DNA of 7,607 bases from NCBI GenBank assembly GCA_003243275.1, contig QFQR01000020.1, forward strand, positions 1 to 7,607, read 5' to 3'. The notes under the pieces were generated by a model. That model saw only the letters and a list, made by a program, of their open reading frames with translations, was not told where the DNA came from and did not search any database. Shown here piece by piece: positions 5,957 through 7,607 of the stretch. The DNA comes from Leifsonia xyli (GTDB lineage: Bacteria; Actinomycetota; Actinomycetes; Actinomycetales; Microbacteriaceae). Both the position numbers and the translations under genes were made by a program. The stretch's first letter is position 1, and each line of letters opens with the position of its first letter.

Positions 5957-6370
5957 ATGGCCGCCCTGTCCGCCGATCGCAACACCCCGCGCCGCGACAA
6001 CGACATCCTCGTGCGCCCGGCCGCCGCGGCCAAGAAGTTCTATGCCGGCGCGCTTGGCGCGATCGACGCCAATGGCCGGGCGACGCCTGGTGCCACCGCG
6101 ACGACGCTGAAGGGCGTCGGCCGGATCGAGCGCTATGTCGACAACTCCGCCGGCGCCGACGACGCGGTCACGGTCGAGATCCGGCGCGGCACCTATCGCT
6201 GGGTGAATTCCTCCGCGGGCGACGCCATCACCGCCGCCGACATCGGCTCCGATTGCTACATCGTCGACGATCAGACGGTGGCGAAGACCAACGGCACCAA
6301 CACCCGCTCGGTCGCCGGCAAGATCATGGATGTGGACGCCCAAGGCGTCTGGGTCCGCTCCGGCTTCTGA
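5957..6370 (+). CDS. Small capsid-associated protein, candidate cement/decoration protein
   Basis: This 137-residue protein lies between the scaffold and the major capsid gene, the usual place of decoration or cement proteins. A GGAG at 5947-5950, 6 nt before ATG 5957, fixes the start; the spacer to the I/Z stop is 34 nt. The N-terminus (SADRNTPRRDNDI, residues 5-17) is polar. It is followed by short Gly/Thr/Val-rich segments predicted to form beta strands, for example KKFYAGALGAIDANGRATPG (26-45), AVTVEIRRGTYRWVN (70-84), DIGSDCYIVDDQTVAKT (95-111) and RSVAGKIMDVDAQGVWVR (117-134). There is no signal peptide or membrane segment. I know similar unnamed proteins at this site in Mu-like and other phages, but Mu itself has no named equivalent between Z and T. 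Coding status is secure; the decoration role rests on position and composition. Confidence 0.75.
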   Translation: MAALSADRNTPRRDNDILVRPAAAAKKFYAGALGAIDANGRATPGATATTLKGVGRIERYVDNSAGADDAVTVEIRRGTYRWVNSSAGDAITAADIGSDCYIVDDQTVAKTNGTNTRSVAGKIMDVDAQGVWVRSGF

Positions 6371-6407
6371 CGCCGGCCATCCCGTTCACCAGCTCGAGGC
6401 CACCTTC

Positions 6408-7304
6408 ATGATCGTCAACCAGGCCAGTCTCCGCACGCTGTTCATCGGCTTCAACACCGCCTTCAAAAGCGGGTTGGACAGTCAGGCGGCCTCTCAGTAC
6501 TCGCGCATCTCCACCATCGTCCCGGCGACGACGAAGGAGCAGGACTATGGCTGGCTCGGCAAGGTGCCGAACGTCCGCGAATGGGTCGGCAACCGCGTCG
6601 TCCATTCGATCAGCCAGTCCGGCTATTCGATCAGGGAGAAGGCTTACGAGCTCACGGTCTCGGTCGACAAGGACGATATCGAGACCGACAATCTCGGCAT
6701 CTACGGGCCGATGTTCACCGAGCTCGGCTCCGCCTCGGGCTCGCATTACGACCAGCTCATCTTCGGCTTGCTCAAGGCCGGCTTCAACACCGCTTGCTAC
6801 GACAAGCAGTACTTCTTCGACACCGACCATCCGGTGCTCGACGCCAACGGCAATGTCACCTCGGTCGCCAACACCGATGGCGGCGCCGGCGCACCCTGGT
6901 TCCTGATCGACGACAGCCGCTTCCTGAAGCCGATCATCCTGCAGCGCCGCAAGGGCTGGAACCTTGTCCGCAAGGATCAGGAGACGGACGACAACGTCTT
7001 CGACCGCAAGGAATTCGTCTACGGCGTCGACGCCCGCCACAACGTCGGTTTCGGCTTCTGGCAGTTCGCCTGGGGCTCCAAACAGCCGCTCAACAAGGCG
7101 AACTACAAGGTCGCCCGCGAGGCGATGATGGGCATGAAGGGCGATTTCGACCGCCCGCTCGGCGTGCGTCCGAAGCTGCTCGTCGTCCCGCCCGGCATGG
7201 ACGGCCAGGCGCTCGAGCTCATCAATTCCGAGCGCGACGCCGCCGGCGCCACCAACGTCTACAAGGGCACGGCCGAAGTCCTCGTCTGCCCCTGGCTCGC
7301 CTGA
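6408..7304 (+). CDS. T: Major capsid protein, Mu T-like (gp34)
   Basis: This 298-residue protein is the major head subunit that builds the icosahedral shell; Mu T is about 305 residues. Matches to Mu T run along the whole length: the N-terminus MIVNQASLRTLF (1-12), ASQYSRISTIVPATTKEQDY (28-47), YGWLGKVPNVREWVGNR (47-63), GYSIREKAYELTVSV (72-86), DDIETDNLGIYGPMFTELG (89-107), DQLIFGLLKAGF (115-126), CYDKQYFFDTDHPV (130-143), WFLIDDSRFLKPIILQRRK (164-182) and GFGFWQFAWGSK (214-225). The start is ATG 6408, preceded by GAGG about 8 nt upstream; it reproduces the Mu N-terminus. The frame is open back to 6330, but that part overlaps the upstream gene. The spacer from the cement gene is 37 nt. It should be the most highly expressed product of the region. 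The identification is very secure. Confidence 0.97.
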   Translation: MIVNQASLRTLFIGFNTAFKSGLDSQAASQYSRISTIVPATTKEQDYGWLGKVPNVREWVGNRVVHSISQSGYSIREKAYELTVSVDKDDIETDNLGIYGPMFTELGSASGSHYDQLIFGLLKAGFNTACYDKQYFFDTDHPVLDANGNVTSVANTDGGAGAPWFLIDDSRFLKPIILQRRKGWNLVRKDQETDDNVFDRKEFVYGVDARHNVGFGFWQFAWGSKQPLNKANYKVAREAMMGMKGDFDRPLGVRPKLLVVPPGMDGQALELINSERDAAGATNVYKGTAEVLVCPWLA

Positions 7305-7347
7305 TCGGCGGCGCCCTGTCACGAGCCGCCGACGCCGCCGGCGGCTC
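7305..7347 (+). repeat. Two overlapping, mutually exclusive hairpins after the major capsid gene
   Basis: TCGGCGGC (7305-7312) pairs with GCCGCCGA (7325-7332), an 8-bp stem with a 12-nt loop that begins at the base after the T stop codon. GAGCCGCC (7323-7330) pairs instead with GGCGGCTC (7340-7347), an 8-bp stem with a 9-nt loop. Both use 7325-7330, so only one can form at a time. No T-run follows. This could protect the 3' end of the capsid message or lower expression of the next gene; the function is inferred only from structure. Confidence 0.5.
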
Positions 7348-7363
7348 CAGAGAGGACGTAACC

Positions 7364-7367
7364 GGAG
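7364..7367 (+). promoter_or_regulatory. Ribosome binding site of the gp35-like gene
   Basis: GGAG lies 6 nt before ATG 7374. A second AGAGGA at 7350-7355 is farther away (18 nt) and less well placed. The site supports the chosen start and independent translation of this gene rather than coupling to the capsid gene. Confidence 0.65.
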
Positions 7368-7373
7368 ACTTCC

Positions 7374-7604
7374 ATGCCCGAGATCGAAAGCCCGGCCGAG
7401 AAGGCCCCCGGCATCCGCATCATCAGCCGCGCCCCTGACGGATTCCGTCGTGGCGGCGTCGCTCACCCGGCCGACGCAACCTATCCGGCCGACCATTTCA
7501 CCGCCGATCAGCTCGAGGCGATCGAGACCGAGCCGCTCCTGACCGTCATCCTGGAAGCCGGCGCCGAGCGCCCGGCCAAGGCGAAGGGCGGCCGCAAAGG
7601 CTGA
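7374..7604 (+). CDS. Mu gp35-like / HI1506-related small protein
   Basis: This 76-residue protein matches the N-terminal part of the HI1506/Mu gp35 family, found just after the major capsid gene in Mu-like prophages. The signature is GIRIISRAPDGFRRGGVAHP (13-32), a YPADHFTADQLEAIETEP stretch (37-54) and LLTVIL (55-60), followed by a basic Lys/Arg/Gly tail (66-76). The order after T is the Mu order, and the start has a good GGAG 6 nt upstream. I recall HI1506 itself as longer, with a second small domain; here the protein stops after the first, so it is a minimal form. The role in the family is not well established; a structural or DNA-contacting role in the head is possible given the basic tail, but this is speculative. 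The stop is three bases before the window edge, so it is complete. Confidence 0.88.
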   Translation: MPEIESPAEKAPGIRIISRAPDGFRRGGVAHPADATYPADHFTADQLEAIETEPLLTVILEAGAERPAKAKGGRKG

Positions 7605-7607
7605 CGA

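Noticed and set aside
6330..6407. ATG 6330 as start of the major capsid protein
   Set aside because: It overlaps the cement-like gene by about 40 nt and adds 26 residues not in Mu T; ATG 6408 reproduces the Mu T N-terminus.
6324..7496. 390-codon open frame on the - strand
   Set aside because: Antisense to the major capsid gene and into its neighbours; product is Asp/Gly/Val/Arg-rich without recognisable motifs, a composition artefact.

Overview
The window is the head-morphogenesis module of a Mu-like (transposable) prophage or phage. All genes are on the + strand and follow the Mu order: terminase large subunit (gp28, cut by the left edge), DUF935 portal (gp29, H), F (gp30), G (gp31), I protease (gp32) with a nested Z scaffold (gp33), major capsid T (gp34) and gp35. 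One non-Mu-named gene, a candidate capsid cement protein, sits between I/Z and T. Base composition is strongly GC-rich with G/C-dominated third codon positions, and the proteins look like versions found in GC-rich proteobacteria. An alphaproteobacterial (rhizobial-type) host is plausible, but this is inference, since no host gene lies in the window.

Layout: positions 1-4734 form a tightly packed run (terL, portal, two small ORFs, F, G) in which starts and stops overlap (TGATG at 1516-1520, a 17-nt overlap at 3151-3167, ATGA at 3300-3303 and 3479-3482, GTGA at 4198-4201), so translational coupling is likely. After a GC hairpin at 4773-4790 come the I/Z protease-scaffold gene (4828-5922), the candidate cement gene (5957-6370), the major capsid gene (6408-7304), a pair of competing hairpins (7305-7347) and the gp35-like gene (7374-7604). 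The last four genes mostly have their own Shine-Dalgarno-like sequences and 34-69 nt spacers. No promoter, tRNA, CRISPR, IS element or attachment site was recognised.

How the genes work together: the I protease and Z scaffold guide assembly of T into a prohead built on the portal. F and G act in head and head-tail completion. The terminase cuts and pumps DNA through the portal. The small decoration-type protein may stabilise the shell.

The least ordinary part is 3151-3482, between portal and F. It holds a 50-codon ORF full of inverted repeats, then a 60-codon ORF whose product aligns without gaps to residues 28-76 of the neighbouring F protein. That looks like an old, diverged stand-alone copy of the F N-terminal region.
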